Assembly: GCA_023457895.1 (NCBI GenBank)
Contig: JAEXAY010000031.1
Span: 113,628 to 177,627, forward strand
Direction: 5' to 3'
DNA from: Pseudomonadota bacterium
GTDB taxonomy: Bacteria; Pseudomonadota; Alphaproteobacteria; Sphingomonadales; Sphingomonadaceae
DNA length: 64,000 nt
The position numbers and the translations under genes were made by a program. Under the pieces are notes generated by a model that saw nothing but the letters and a program-made list of their open reading frames with translations, did no database searches and was not told where the DNA came from. Each line of letters opens with the position of its first letter. Within the stretch, counting starts at the first letter, position 1. Positions 25,078 to 33,578 of the stretch are shown in pieces.

Positions 25078-27666
25078 ATGACTGATGCGCCTGACGCCTC
25101 CAATCTGCCTGCGAGCGACGCTGTGGCTTCCGGAAGCGGCCACCTGCGCCTGCGCCGGGACACCGGCCCTTTCGCATGGCTGCGCAACAACTGGCATCTC
25201 CGCCGGGTGCGCTGGGTTGCCTATCTGCTGGGGCTGGCGCTGCTCGGCATTTTTCTCATCTGGCTGTTGTTTGTGCGTAACCTGCCTGATGCCAAGATGC
25301 TGGTGAATTACGAATCCCCGCTTCCCACAATCGTGCGCGACGTCAATGGCGAACCGATCCACAGCTATGCGCGCGAACGCCGCGTGCAACTGGATTACAG
25401 CGAATTCCCCAAGCTGCTGCGCGAAGCCTTCCTGTCGGCTGAGGATAATGAATTTTTCAGCCATGGCGGTGTTGACTATGTCGGCATTGCGAGTGCGGTG
25501 ATTGACAACCTCACCAGCGACGGCCGCGCCCGCGGTGCTTCGACCATCACGCAGCAGGTGGCCAAGAATCTGCTGCTCACCAATGAGCAGAGCTATACCC
25601 GCAAGATCAAGGAAGCACTGCTCGCCTACCGCATCGAATCCTACCTGTCGAAGCAGGAAATCCTCTCGCTCTATCTTAACGAGATTGCACTCGGCCGACG
25701 CTCCTTTGGCGTGCAGGCCGCCGCGCGTGCCTATTTCGACAAGGATGTGGGAGACCTTGACCTGCATGAGATGGCGTTTCTCGCGATTCTGCCCAAGGCA
25801 CCGGAAACCTTCGCCAATCCCAATAATGCCGATCGCGCGATGGCGCGGCGAAACTGGGTCCTCTCCGAAATGGAGGATAATGGTTATATCACGCAGGCGC
25901 AGATGGCTGCCGCGCAGGCGACGCCGCTCGGCGTCATTGAGACTCGCGGTGACCAGTTCAAGGCGGTCGGCGGCTATTATATGGAAGAAGTGCGCCGCAT
26001 CCTGAAAGACCGGTTCGGCGAAACGGCCAAGGAAGGCCCCAATAGCGTCTATGCCGGCGGTCTGTGGGTGCGCACCTCCTATAATGATGTGATGCAGCGC
26101 GCGGCCGAGAAGGCGCTGCGGCAAGGCCTTCTGCGCTATGATGCCGGCAAGGGCTGGTCGGGGCCCGTCGAACGCGTCACCAATCTCGATCAAGACAAGT
26201 GGCACCAGCAATTCGCCTCGACCTTCACCAGCGTCTCCTATGAGGACTGGCAGGTCGCAATTGTACTCGCGAAATCGGCCGGTTCGGCAAAGCTCGGCCT
26301 GCTTTCGGGCAAGACCGGGACGCTGGCGGCAGGCAACGCCGGAGCGGTGTTCCGCAAGGACGGAAAGAGCGACGGGCGTACCGCGTTCCAGGCGATGAAG
26401 CCCGGCGACCTGATCGTCGTCAAGCCGATCGGCGGAGGGCAGTTCGCGCTGCGCAATATTCCCGAAGTGTCGGGCGGCATGGTGGTACAGAACCCGCATA
26501 CGGGCCGAATCTATGCGATGCAGGGCGGGTTCGATTCGCGGCTGTCGAGCTTCAACCGCGCGACGCAGGCTCAGCGCCAGCCGGGTTCGACGATCAAGCC
26601 GTTTGTTTATGCGACTGCGCTCGATAACGGCATGACGCCGGCCTCGATCATTGTCGACGGTCCCTTTTGCGTGTGGCAATCGGCGGCACTCGGGCGCAAA
26701 TGCTTCCGCAACTTTGGCGGAGCGGGCGGTGCCGGGCCGCAGACGATGCGCTGGGGGCTTGAGCAGTCGCGCAACCTGATGACGGTGCGTACCGCCAACC
26801 AGGTCGGTATGGAAAAGGTGGTCAAGACGATCGACCGGATGAAGATCGGCAAATATGACCCCTATCTGTCCTTCGCACTCGGTGCCGGGGATACTACCGT
26901 CGAAAAGATGACCAACGCCTATTCGATGCTGGTCAATCACGGCAAGGAATTGAACCCGCGCCTCATCGACTATGTGCAGGACCGTAACGGTAAGGTTATC
27001 TACCCCGCCAAGTGGAAGGCGTGCGAGGGCTGTAATATGGCCGATTGGGACGGCAAGCCGATGCCGCGCTTCCTGCCTGACGGCAAGCAGCTGATGGACC
27101 CGATCACCGCCTATCAGGTCGTCCACATGCTGGAAGGCGTGGTCGAACGTGGTACCGCGACCGGCCTGCGTAGTCTCAACCGCCCAATGATGGGCAAGAC
27201 AGGAACTACCAATGGCCCGACCAATGTCTGGTTCGTCGGCGGGTCCCGCGATCTCATTGCCGGGGTCTATATGGGTTTCGACCAGCAGCAGCGCTCGATG
27301 GGCGGCTATGTGCAGGGCGGATCGGTCGCAGTCCCCATTGTAAAGAGCTTCCTTACGACTGCGCTCAAGGACGCGCCGGTTGTGCCGTTCACCGCTTCGG
27401 GCGGGGTGCGGATGGTCCGCGTCGAGCGCCGCTCGGGCCGCATCGTCTATGGCGCATGGCCGGGCGATGACCCGATGAGTTCTGTGATCTGGGAAGCGTT
27501 CCGTCCGGCAAGCGAGCCCAAGCGCTCGATCCGCAAGGAAGAGATTCCAGAGAAGAAGGCGAGTTCGGCCCGCACGACGACCCGGCGTTCTTCCTCCTCG
27601 GAATCGGACAGTCCTGCTGCTGCGCCCAAGAAAGCGGATAATTTCGCTGAAGAGGGCATCTATTAG
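25078..27666 (+). CDS. mrcA: Penicillin-binding protein 1A (bifunctional transglycosylase/transpeptidase)
   Basis: The 862-residue protein polymerises and crosslinks peptidoglycan. A cytoplasmic tail is followed by a transmembrane helix near residues 44-64. The GT51 domain shows EDNEFFSHGGVD (catalytic Glu) and GASTITQQVAKNL. An OB-like insert precedes the transpeptidase domain with GSTIKPF (active serine), QSRN (SxN) and KTGTTN (KTG). The C-terminal tail is rich in Ser, Arg and Lys. Length and order match the PBP1a class of alphaproteobacteria. Confidence 0.95.
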   Translation: MTDAPDASNLPASDAVASGSGHLRLRRDTGPFAWLRNNWHLRRVRWVAYLLGLALLGIFLIWLLFVRNLPDAKMLVNYESPLPTIVRDVNGEPIHSYARERRVQLDYSEFPKLLREAFLSAEDNEFFSHGGVDYVGIASAVIDNLTSDGRARGASTITQQVAKNLLLTNEQSYTRKIKEALLAYRIESYLSKQEILSLYLNEIALGRRSFGVQAAARAYFDKDVGDLDLHEMAFLAILPKAPETFANPNNADRAMARRNWVLSEMEDNGYITQAQMAAAQATPLGVIETRGDQFKAVGGYYMEEVRRILKDRFGETAKEGPNSVYAGGLWVRTSYNDVMQRAAEKALRQGLLRYDAGKGWSGPVERVTNLDQDKWHQQFASTFTSVSYEDWQVAIVLAKSAGSAKLGLLSGKTGTLAAGNAGAVFRKDGKSDGRTAFQAMKPGDLIVVKPIGGGQFALRNIPEVSGGMVVQNPHTGRIYAMQGGFDSRLSSFNRATQAQRQPGSTIKPFVYATALDNGMTPASIIVDGPFCVWQSAALGRKCFRNFGGAGGAGPQTMRWGLEQSRNLMTVRTANQVGMEKVVKTIDRMKIGKYDPYLSFALGAGDTTVEKMTNAYSMLVNHGKELNPRLIDYVQDRNGKVIYPAKWKACEGCNMADWDGKPMPRFLPDGKQLMDPITAYQVVHMLEGVVERGTATGLRSLNRPMMGKTGTTNGPTNVWFVGGSRDLIAGVYMGFDQQQRSMGGYVQGGSVAVPIVKSFLTTALKDAPVVPFTASGGVRMVRVERRSGRIVYGAWPGDDPMSSVIWEAFRPASEPKRSIRKEEIPEKKASSARTTTRRSSSSESDSPAAAPKKADNFAEEGIY

Positions 27667-27726
27667 TGTCGTCGCGATCCGTTCGTCGCCGGCGCATCTG
27701 AAAATTTGAAGGTTATGGAGTGAATC

Positions 27727-28854
27727 ATGCGCGCTGAAGCGCAAGCCCATGTGGACAAGATCAATGCCGCGCTCGCCTTGCTCAGGCGTTTTCTCGACTG
27801 GGACAAGGCGCTGCGCCGTCTTGATGAACTTAACGCACGCGTCGAGGATCCGACGCTGTGGGACGATCCCAAGGCGGCGCAGGATGTGATGCGCGAGCGC
27901 CGCCGGCTCGATGAAGCGATCAGCGCTACGCGCGCGATCGAGAGCGAGATGGCCGACACGGTCGAACTGATCGAACTGGCTGACATGGAAGGCGATGAGG
28001 CGCTTGGCGACGATGGTGTCGCAAGCCTTGCGGAACTTGCCGAACGCGCCGAAGCCGACAAGATCAAGGCATTGCTCGCGGGCGAAGCCGACGCCAACGA
28101 TACCTATATCGAAATCCACGCCGGGGCTGGTGGCACCGAGAGCCAGGATTGGGCCGAAATGCTCCAGCGCATGTATGCGCGCTGGGCGGAGAAAAAAGGC
28201 TATAAGGTCGAGGTCATCGAATATCAGTCGGGCGAGCAGGCCGGTATCAAGTCGGCGACGCTGCTGGTCAAGGGTGAGAATGCCTATGGCTATGCCAAGA
28301 CCGAAAGCGGCGTGCACCGCCTCGTACGGATTTCGCCCTATGACTCATCGGCACGGCGTCATACGAGCTTCTCGAGTGTCTGGGTCTATCCGGTGATCGA
28401 CGACAATATCGACATCGAAATCAACGAAGGTGATCTCAAGATCGACACCTATCGCGCCTCGGGTGCAGGCGGGCAGCACGTCAACACGACCGATTCGGCG
28501 GTGCGCATCACGCATATGCCGACAGGAATTGTCGTAGCGTCGCAAAATGACCGGTCGCAGCACAAGAACCGCGCGACCGCGATGGGGATGCTGCGCGCCC
28601 GGCTCTATGAAGCCGAACTCGCCAAGCGCGAGGCGGCGGCGAGCGGCGAATATCAGGCCAAGACCGAGATCGGCTGGGGGCACCAGATCCGCTCCTACGT
28701 GCTCCAGCCCTACCAGATGGTGAAGGATCTGCGCACCGGTGTGACCTCGACCGCGCCCGACGATGTGCTCGACGGCGCGCTCGACCCCTATATGGCCGCC
28801 GCGCTGTCGCAGCGGGTGACGGGCGAGAAGGTCGACGTAGAGGATGTCGACTGA
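27727..28854 (+). CDS. prfB: Peptide chain release factor 2
   Basis: RF2 releases peptides at UAA and UGA. The 375-residue frame is continuous from MRAEAQAHVDKINAALALLR, with no in-frame UGA near codon 25, so the programmed frameshift known in E. coli prfB is absent, as usual in alphaproteobacteria. The catalytic GGQ lies in SGAGGQHVNTTDSAVRI. The stop-codon recognition loop reads SPYDSSARRHTSF in place of SPF, a common alphaproteobacterial variant. The stop overlaps the start of the next gene by one base (TGATG). Confidence 0.96.
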   Translation: MRAEAQAHVDKINAALALLRRFLDWDKALRRLDELNARVEDPTLWDDPKAAQDVMRERRRLDEAISATRAIESEMADTVELIELADMEGDEALGDDGVASLAELAERAEADKIKALLAGEADANDTYIEIHAGAGGTESQDWAEMLQRMYARWAEKKGYKVEVIEYQSGEQAGIKSATLLVKGENAYGYAKTESGVHRLVRISPYDSSARRHTSFSSVWVYPVIDDNIDIEINEGDLKIDTYRASGAGGQHVNTTDSAVRITHMPTGIVVASQNDRSQHKNRATAMGMLRARLYEAELAKREAAASGEYQAKTEIGWGHQIRSYVLQPYQMVKDLRTGVTSTAPDDVLDGALDPYMAAALSQRVTGEKVDVEDVD

Positions 28855-29606
28855 TGCGGCGCGCGCGGGGCATCGTTCTGACGGCGATGGGAGCTCTCGC
28901 GCTGACAGGCTGCGACCTCGTCAAGAACAGTAGTGAACGGCCGGAAAGCGCAGCCCATTTCCCCACCGCCGAGCGCCCCGTCGCGCCGGCGGATTCGACC
29001 CGCTATTCCGATGAAGCCAGCCGTGACCAGCTCGGCGAGGCGACCGACGTGATGGACCGCGCGGGTGTGGTCGATGGCATGACGGTTGCTGATATCGGCG
29101 CGGGCGATGGCTATTACACCGTCCGGCTCGCGGCACGGGTCGGAGCGCGCGGGCGCGTGCTGGCGCAGGACATCCAGCCCAAGGTCATCGAACGGCTGGC
29201 CGACCGCGTGGCGCGCGAACGGCTCGACAATGTCTCGATCAAGCTTGGCGCGGCGGACGATCCCCGGCTTCCGGCCAATAGCTTCGACCGTGTTTTCCTC
29301 ATTCACATGTATCACGAGATCGGCGAACCCTATGCCTTTTTGTGGCGGCTCCGCCCGGCCTTGCGAAAAGGCGGGGAGGTGGTGGTGGTCGATGCCGACC
29401 GTCCCACCAACCAGCATGGAACCCCGCCACGCCTGCTGTTTTGCGAACTGGAAGCAGTCGGCTACAAGCTGGTGGGCTTTATCGAGGATGAGCGTTTCGG
29501 CGGCTATTTCGCGCGTTTTGCCGCCGAAGGAGCGCGGCCCGAGCCGGAGGCGATCAGGCCGTGCGGGTTGAGCGCAAGCAACGCCGCCGAACCTGCAGGG
29601 ATATGA
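28854..29606 (+). CDS. Class I SAM-dependent methyltransferase with a lipoprotein signal
   Basis: The domain from about residue 60 has the SAM-binding loop VADIGAGDGYYTVRLAA and RVFLIHMYHEI, typical of class I methyltransferases. The N-terminus MRRARGIVLTAMGALALTGC has the features of a lipoprotein signal (LTGC), followed by a polar linker. This would place the enzyme on the outside of the inner membrane, where SAM is not expected. Homologous proteins with the same odd signal occur in proteobacteria; whether they are exported or active is unknown. It is translationally coupled to prfB. Confidence 0.85.
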   Translation: MRRARGIVLTAMGALALTGCDLVKNSSERPESAAHFPTAERPVAPADSTRYSDEASRDQLGEATDVMDRAGVVDGMTVADIGAGDGYYTVRLAARVGARGRVLAQDIQPKVIERLADRVARERLDNVSIKLGAADDPRLPANSFDRVFLIHMYHEIGEPYAFLWRLRPALRKGGEVVVVDADRPTNQHGTPPRLLFCELEAVGYKLVGFIEDERFGGYFARFAAEGARPEPEAIRPCGLSASNAAEPAGI

Positions 29607-29630
29607 TCGGGGTTACCGGCGAACAGCCAT

Positions 29631-29674
29631 AAAAAAGGCGGCGCGGATCTTTGGGAGCGGAGACCGGCGCCGCC
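29631..29674 (-). terminator. Intrinsic terminator on the minus strand for the 58-residue gene
   Basis: On the minus strand GGCGGCGC (29674-29667) pairs with GCGCCGCC (29644-29637), followed by TTTTTT at 29636-29631. It lies 25 bases past the stop of the small gene at 29699-29875 and also faces the end of the methyltransferase gene. Confidence 0.88.
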
Positions 29675-29698
29675 ATGCGTGCCATGCAGCCGAGGGGG

Positions 29699-29875
29699 TT
29701 AACTGCAGGCAATGGGAGACGGACATGGTTTGCGGCGCGGCTTGTCCCACGGCGCGGCATATTGGATGCGCTGGAGCGCCATGAAGGCAACGGCGATTTT
29801 TGCTGGCAGGCTCGCGCCCGACGGCGCTGCATTATGCTCGCCCTGAAAATGGATATCATCAAGCTGTTCACGCAT
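29699..29875 (-). CDS. Small protein of 58 residues, unknown function
   Basis: The frame starts MREQLDDIHFQGEHNAAPSG and ends with PSPIACS. Support comes from its setting: a strong ribosome site (AAGGAAAGGG) about 10 bases upstream of ATG 29875, and an intrinsic terminator just past its stop. The middle, SLPAKIAVAFMALQRIQYAA, could be a short amphipathic or membrane helix. I recognise no family. It is divergent from the LysR regulator gene starting at 30008, so it is a natural candidate target of that regulator. Confidence 0.65.
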   Translation of the reverse strand: MREQLDDIHFQGEHNAAPSGASLPAKIAVAFMALQRIQYAAPWDKPRRKPCPSPIACS

Positions 29876-30007
29876 AAATAAATCCCTTTCCTTGTGACAG
29901 GACAGGAAAGGCGTGTGCCTTGCTGTCAGGGAAGATATGAGCGTTACAGCGCAGCAATACCAACAAAGCGTTAGACATTGATGATAAAACTAACTTATGG
30001 ATGAGCC

Positions 30008-30925
30008 ATGCGCCACCTGCCGCCGTTGTCCGCCATCCGCGTGTTCGAAAGCGCCGCCCGGCACGGCAATTTCACCCGTGCAGCGGAAGAACTGCACATG
30101 ACGCAGGCCGCGGTCAGCTACCAGATCAAGATCCTGGAGGAGCGTCTCGGCGTCTCGCTGTTCCATCGCGTGAAGCGCCGGGTCGAACTGACCGATATCG
30201 GTGCGCGGATCGCCCCGTTGGTGACGCGTTCGTTCGATAATCTGGATGACGCCTTCGCCGTGGCCCGTGCAGATGACGAACGGGTGCTCACTATCAGTTG
30301 TTCGCAAAGTTTCTCGAGCGAATGGCTGGCGGTGCGACTCGGCAAGTTCCAGCTTGAACATCCCGAGATCGCGGTGCGGCTTGCGACCAGCGACCAGGTC
30401 GTCGACCTTACCGCGAGCGATGCCGATGTTGCGATCCGCACCAGCGTTGGCCCCTGGCCCGATCTCGTCAATCATTTCCTCATGCGCTCGCCAATCGCGC
30501 CGATGGCACACCCCGATTTTCTCGCCCAGAATCCGGTCAGCAGCGCCGCCGACGTGCTGGCGCTCCGGCGGATTTCGCCTAATGACATGTGGTGGAACCT
30601 GTGGGCTGCGTCGCAGGGACTGGACCCTCCGGCGGAGGTCAGGGGCGGCATCCGGCTCGACAGCCAGGTGATGGATGCCAATGCCGCGAAGGCCCAGCAT
30701 GGCGTTGCGATACTCAATCCCTGTCTGTGGCAGGGCGAGGTGCGGCGTGGCGATCTCGTACGGGTTCACCCTGGAGTCGCGTTCGAGCCGCGCGACTATT
30801 GGCTGGTTTATCCCGAACACAAACGGCGCAGCCCCAAGGTGGCCGCTTTCCGCAAATGGATATTGACGGAGTTTGCGCAGGAAGCCGAACGCGATAAGGA
30901 AGGATTTTTCCGGCCAGCGGAATAA
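30008..30925 (+). CDS. LysR-family transcriptional regulator, GcvA-like
   Basis: The 305-residue protein begins with a winged helix: MRHLPPLSAIRVFESAARHG and TRAAEELHMTQAAVSYQIK are typical of the GcvA/AmpR group. A substrate-binding domain follows from about residue 90. LysR proteins usually control a divergent neighbour and themselves; here the divergent gene is the 58-residue protein at 29699-29875, separated by 132 bases. The inducer is not predictable from sequence. Confidence 0.93.
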   Translation: MRHLPPLSAIRVFESAARHGNFTRAAEELHMTQAAVSYQIKILEERLGVSLFHRVKRRVELTDIGARIAPLVTRSFDNLDDAFAVARADDERVLTISCSQSFSSEWLAVRLGKFQLEHPEIAVRLATSDQVVDLTASDADVAIRTSVGPWPDLVNHFLMRSPIAPMAHPDFLAQNPVSSAADVLALRRISPNDMWWNLWAASQGLDPPAEVRGGIRLDSQVMDANAAKAQHGVAILNPCLWQGEVRRGDLVRVHPGVAFEPRDYWLVYPEHKRRSPKVAAFRKWILTEFAQEAERDKEGFFRPAE

Positions 30926-31002
30926 TTGCATTGCGGCAGAGGCCGCCTTGCAACAGTGTTGGTAGAGAATCAGTATAATCACCTTTTGCAACGAGGATAG
31001 AC

Positions 31003-31341
31003 ATGGCCGACGTCAAGAAGATCGAACAGCAACTCAAGGCCCGGCTGGAGGAACTGTCCAGCCGTTCGGAGGAAATTGTCGAGGAATTGCAGCATCCGCT
31101 CGACAGCGACTGGGAAGAACAGGCCGTAGACCTCGCCGATGATGATGCGCTGTCGGGCGTGGATGACGTTATCTGCCAGGAGATCGCCCAAATCGAACGC
31201 GCGCTCACGCGTATCGAGGAAGGCGAATATGGGGAATGTGCCAATTGCGGCAAGGACATCGCGGAAAAGCGCCTCGAAGCGCTGCCGACGGCGACGCTCT
31301 GCATTGATTGCGCCACCGCTGCCGAGGCTGCTCGGGGCTGA
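31003..31341 (+). CDS. DksA/TraR-type zinc-finger protein
   Basis: The 112-residue protein has an N-terminal coiled-coil (EQQLKARLEELSSRSEEIVE) with acidic tip residues and a C-terminal four-cysteine zinc finger (CANCGKD and CIDCATA). The family binds the RNA polymerase secondary channel and, with ppGpp, adjusts transcription. This short form is smaller than full DksA (about 150 residues) and closer to TraR/DksA-like proteins. ACGAGGAT lies before the start. Confidence 0.9.
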   Translation: MADVKKIEQQLKARLEELSSRSEEIVEELQHPLDSDWEEQAVDLADDDALSGVDDVICQEIAQIERALTRIEEGEYGECANCGKDIAEKRLEALPTATLCIDCATAAEAARG

Positions 31342-31471
31342 TTTCCACCCCGGCCCGCCAGTTGCCCTTTGGAGGCGGCTCGGCTATGGGCGCGGCTTGA
31401 TTTTCGTGCTGGTGCGAGGCGTGCCGATTGCGCCTCGCAGGACCGGCATCCAGTCGTAAGGATAAACGCCC

Positions 31472-32254
31472 ATGGCCCGCCGCCGCCAGATTTACGAAGG
31501 CAAAGCCAAGATCCTCTATGAAGGCCCGGAACCCGGTACGCTGATCCAGTATTTCAAGGATGACGCGACTGCGTTCAATGCGCAGAAGCGCGGCACGATC
31601 AACGGCAAGGGCGTGCTCAACAACCGCATCTCCGAGCATGTCTTCACCATGCTCAATCATATCGGTGTGCCCAATCATTTCATCAAGCGGCTGAACATGC
31701 GCGAGCAGCTGATTCGCCAGGTCGAGATCGTGCCGATCGAGGTGGTGGTGCGCAACGTCGCTGCGGGCTCGCTGTCGCAGCGTCTCGGGATTGAGGAGGG
31801 CACACAGCTTCCGCGTACCCTCATTGAATATTGCTACAAGGATGACGCGCTCGGCGATCCGCTGATTGCCGAGGAGCATATCGCCTGCTTCGGCTGGGCG
31901 AGTCAGGAGGAAATGCACGACATCGCCGATATGGCAATCCGGGTGAACGACTTCCTGTCCGGCATGTTTGCCGGGATCGGCATCCGCCTGATCGATTTCA
32001 AGCTCGAATTCGGCCGCATCTGGGACGGCGATTTTTCGCGCATCATCCTTGCCGACGAAATCAGCCCCGACGGCTGCCGCCTGTGGGACATGCAGACCAA
32101 TGAAAAGCTCGACAAGGATCGCTTCCGCCGCGACCTCGGCGGTGAAGTCGAAGCCTATCAGGAGGTGGCGCGCCGTCTGGGTCTATTGATGCCTGAGACC
32201 GGCGATACGGCGGTGCTCGATCTCGCCAGCCATCGCCGCAAGAAGGAAAAATAG
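31472..32254 (+). CDS. purC: Phosphoribosylaminoimidazole-succinocarboxamide synthase (SAICAR synthase)
   Basis: PurC ligates aspartate to CAIR in purine synthesis. The 260-residue product starts MARRRQIYEGKAKILYEGPE and contains DDATAFNAQK, RNVAAGSLSQRLGIEEG and LIDFKLEFGRIWDGD, all standard for the bacterial single-domain enzyme. It precedes purS and purQ on the same strand; the three form a purine cluster, interrupted by a small minus-strand gene. Confidence 0.97.
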   Translation: MARRRQIYEGKAKILYEGPEPGTLIQYFKDDATAFNAQKRGTINGKGVLNNRISEHVFTMLNHIGVPNHFIKRLNMREQLIRQVEIVPIEVVVRNVAAGSLSQRLGIEEGTQLPRTLIEYCYKDDALGDPLIAEEHIACFGWASQEEMHDIADMAIRVNDFLSGMFAGIGIRLIDFKLEFGRIWDGDFSRIILADEISPDGCRLWDMQTNEKLDKDRFRRDLGGEVEAYQEVARRLGLLMPETGDTAVLDLASHRRKKEK

Positions 32255-32263
32255 GAGCGGGCT

Positions 32264-32413
32264 CTATTCCTTGACCTTCATGCCGCAGATGATGCCGAAG
32301 ATAAAGGCCGCAAAGATGGCGAGCTGAACCTTTCCATCGGGATCATACCAATGGAACGTATCCTTGCCGGCGATAATAAGCGCGAGGAACATGAATAAGG
32401 ATACGAAGCCCAT
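32264..32413 (-). CDS. Small membrane protein of 49 residues
   Basis: The frame begins MGFVSLFMFLALIIAGKDTF and ends GIICGMKVKE. Two hydrophobic helices (VSLFMFLALIIAG and LAIFAAFIFGIICG) are joined by a polar turn KDTFHWYDPDGK, a clear two-helix hairpin. GGTGA stands six bases before the ATG at 32413. It lies convergent to purC with a 9-base gap. I recognise no named family; small proteins of this kind recur near purC in sphingomonads by my recollection, which I cannot verify here. Confidence 0.7.
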   Translation of the reverse strand: MGFVSLFMFLALIIAGKDTFHWYDPDGKVQLAIFAAFIFGIICGMKVKE

Positions 32414-32623
32414 AGCTCACCTTTTGACAATCGTGTGAACGCTATAGCGTGGCTTGGTAAATCTTCCGTAAACCGGTACTGAAAATTTGCCGGTTGCCCA
32501 AACCTTCGGATGAATTGCTCGAACATGATCTTGTAAGCAGGGCGGCGGAACGATAGGGGCTTGGCGCAAACGGCGTGCGGCGGCATTTGGTGCCGGGACC
32601 CACCGAAGGCGGAGTAGCGTTTG

Positions 32624-32857
32624 ATGAAAGTGCATGTATTCGTAACCCTCAAAAATGGCGTGCTTGATCCTCAGGGGCGGGCGATCCACCATGCGCTGGA
32701 AGGACTCGGCTTTTCGGGGGTTGAGGATGTTCGCGCCGGGCGCATGATCGCCCTCGACGTCGCCGATAGCGTCACCGATGCCGATCTTGAAGAAATGTGC
32801 AAGAAGCTGCTCGCCAATACCGTGATCGAAAATTACCGTTTCGAACGGGTCGCTTAG
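32624..32857 (+). CDS. purS: Phosphoribosylformylglycinamidine synthase subunit PurS
   Basis: This 77-residue protein links PurL and PurQ in the three-subunit FGAM synthase. It reads MKVHVFVTLKNGVLDPQGRA and keeps GFSGVEDVRAGR and CKKLLANTVIENY, typical of PurS. The ATG at 32624 is chosen with GGAG at 32611-32614 upstream; a TTG three bases earlier is also possible. purQ follows ten bases later. PurL is not in this window. Confidence 0.96.
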   Translation: MKVHVFVTLKNGVLDPQGRAIHHALEGLGFSGVEDVRAGRMIALDVADSVTDADLEEMCKKLLANTVIENYRFERVA

Positions 32858-32867
32858 GAGCGTTACC

Positions 32868-33533
32868 ATGAAAACCGCCGTCGTCACCTTTCCCGGCTCC
32901 AACTGCGATCGCGACATGGCGACCGCGCTGGAGCTCATCACCGGCGTCAAGCCCGTGATGGTGTGGCATCGCGAGACCGAACTTCCGTCCGGCCTTGGCC
33001 TGATCGCCGTACCCGGCGGCTTTTCCTATGGCGACTATCTGCGCTCGGGCGCGATGGCGGCGCGCTCACCGGTGATGCAGGCCGTGGTCGAGGCGGCGGG
33101 CAAGGGCGTTCCGGTGCTGGGCGTGTGCAATGGTTTCCAGATCCTCACCGAAGCGGGGCTCCTGCCCGGCGCGCTGATGCGCAATGCCAGCATTCATTTT
33201 GTCTGCCGCGACGTGCCATTGACCGTGGAAAATAATAGCAGCCCGTTCACCCGCCTTTACGACAAGGGCGAGGTCATCCGCATTCCGGTCGCGCATCATG
33301 ACGGCAATTATTTCGCCGACGATGCAACGCTTGATGCCCTTGAAGGCGAAGGCCGCGTCGCCTTTCGCTATGCCGAACCCGTCAACGGATCAGCGCGCAA
33401 CATTGCCGGCATTCTCAACCAACAGGGCAATGTCCTCGGCATGATGCCGCACCCCGAACGCATGGTCGAAGCCGCGCATGGCGGCACCGACGGCCGGCGC
33501 CTGTTCGAAGGGCTGGTCGCCGCGCTCGTATAA
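32868..33533 (+). CDS. purQ: Phosphoribosylformylglycinamidine synthase subunit PurQ
   Basis: PurQ is the glutaminase subunit that supplies ammonia to FGAM synthase. The class-I amidotransferase motifs are intact: PGGFSYGDYLRSGAMA, the nucleophile in VLGVCNGFQILTEAGLLPGA, and the catalytic His-Glu in MMPHPERM. Length of 221 residues is typical. TAGGAG lies six bases before the start, directly after the purS stop, so the two are cotranscribed. Confidence 0.97.
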   Translation: MKTAVVTFPGSNCDRDMATALELITGVKPVMVWHRETELPSGLGLIAVPGGFSYGDYLRSGAMAARSPVMQAVVEAAGKGVPVLGVCNGFQILTEAGLLPGALMRNASIHFVCRDVPLTVENNSSPFTRLYDKGEVIRIPVAHHDGNYFADDATLDALEGEGRVAFRYAEPVNGSARNIAGILNQQGNVLGMMPHPERMVEAAHGGTDGRRLFEGLVAALV

Positions 33534-33537
33534 CCGG

Positions 33538-33569
33538 CATTGCGGGCCGCATGGGCGGCGCTCGCAATG
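33538..33569. terminator. Hairpin between convergent purQ and queuosine transporter genes
   Basis: CATTGCG (33538-33544) pairs with CGCAATG (33563-33569) and an inner GCCGC pairs with GCGGC. It sits in the 45-base gap between two convergent genes. No T run follows on either strand, so it could be a weak bidirectional terminator or an end-protecting structure. Confidence 0.45.
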
Positions 33570-33578
33570 AGGGCTAGC

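Noticed and set aside
24979..28317. Minus-strand open frame of 1112 codons opposite PBP1a and prfB
   Set aside because: It spans two well-recognised genes in antisense and shows no family motif; high GC makes such frames common.
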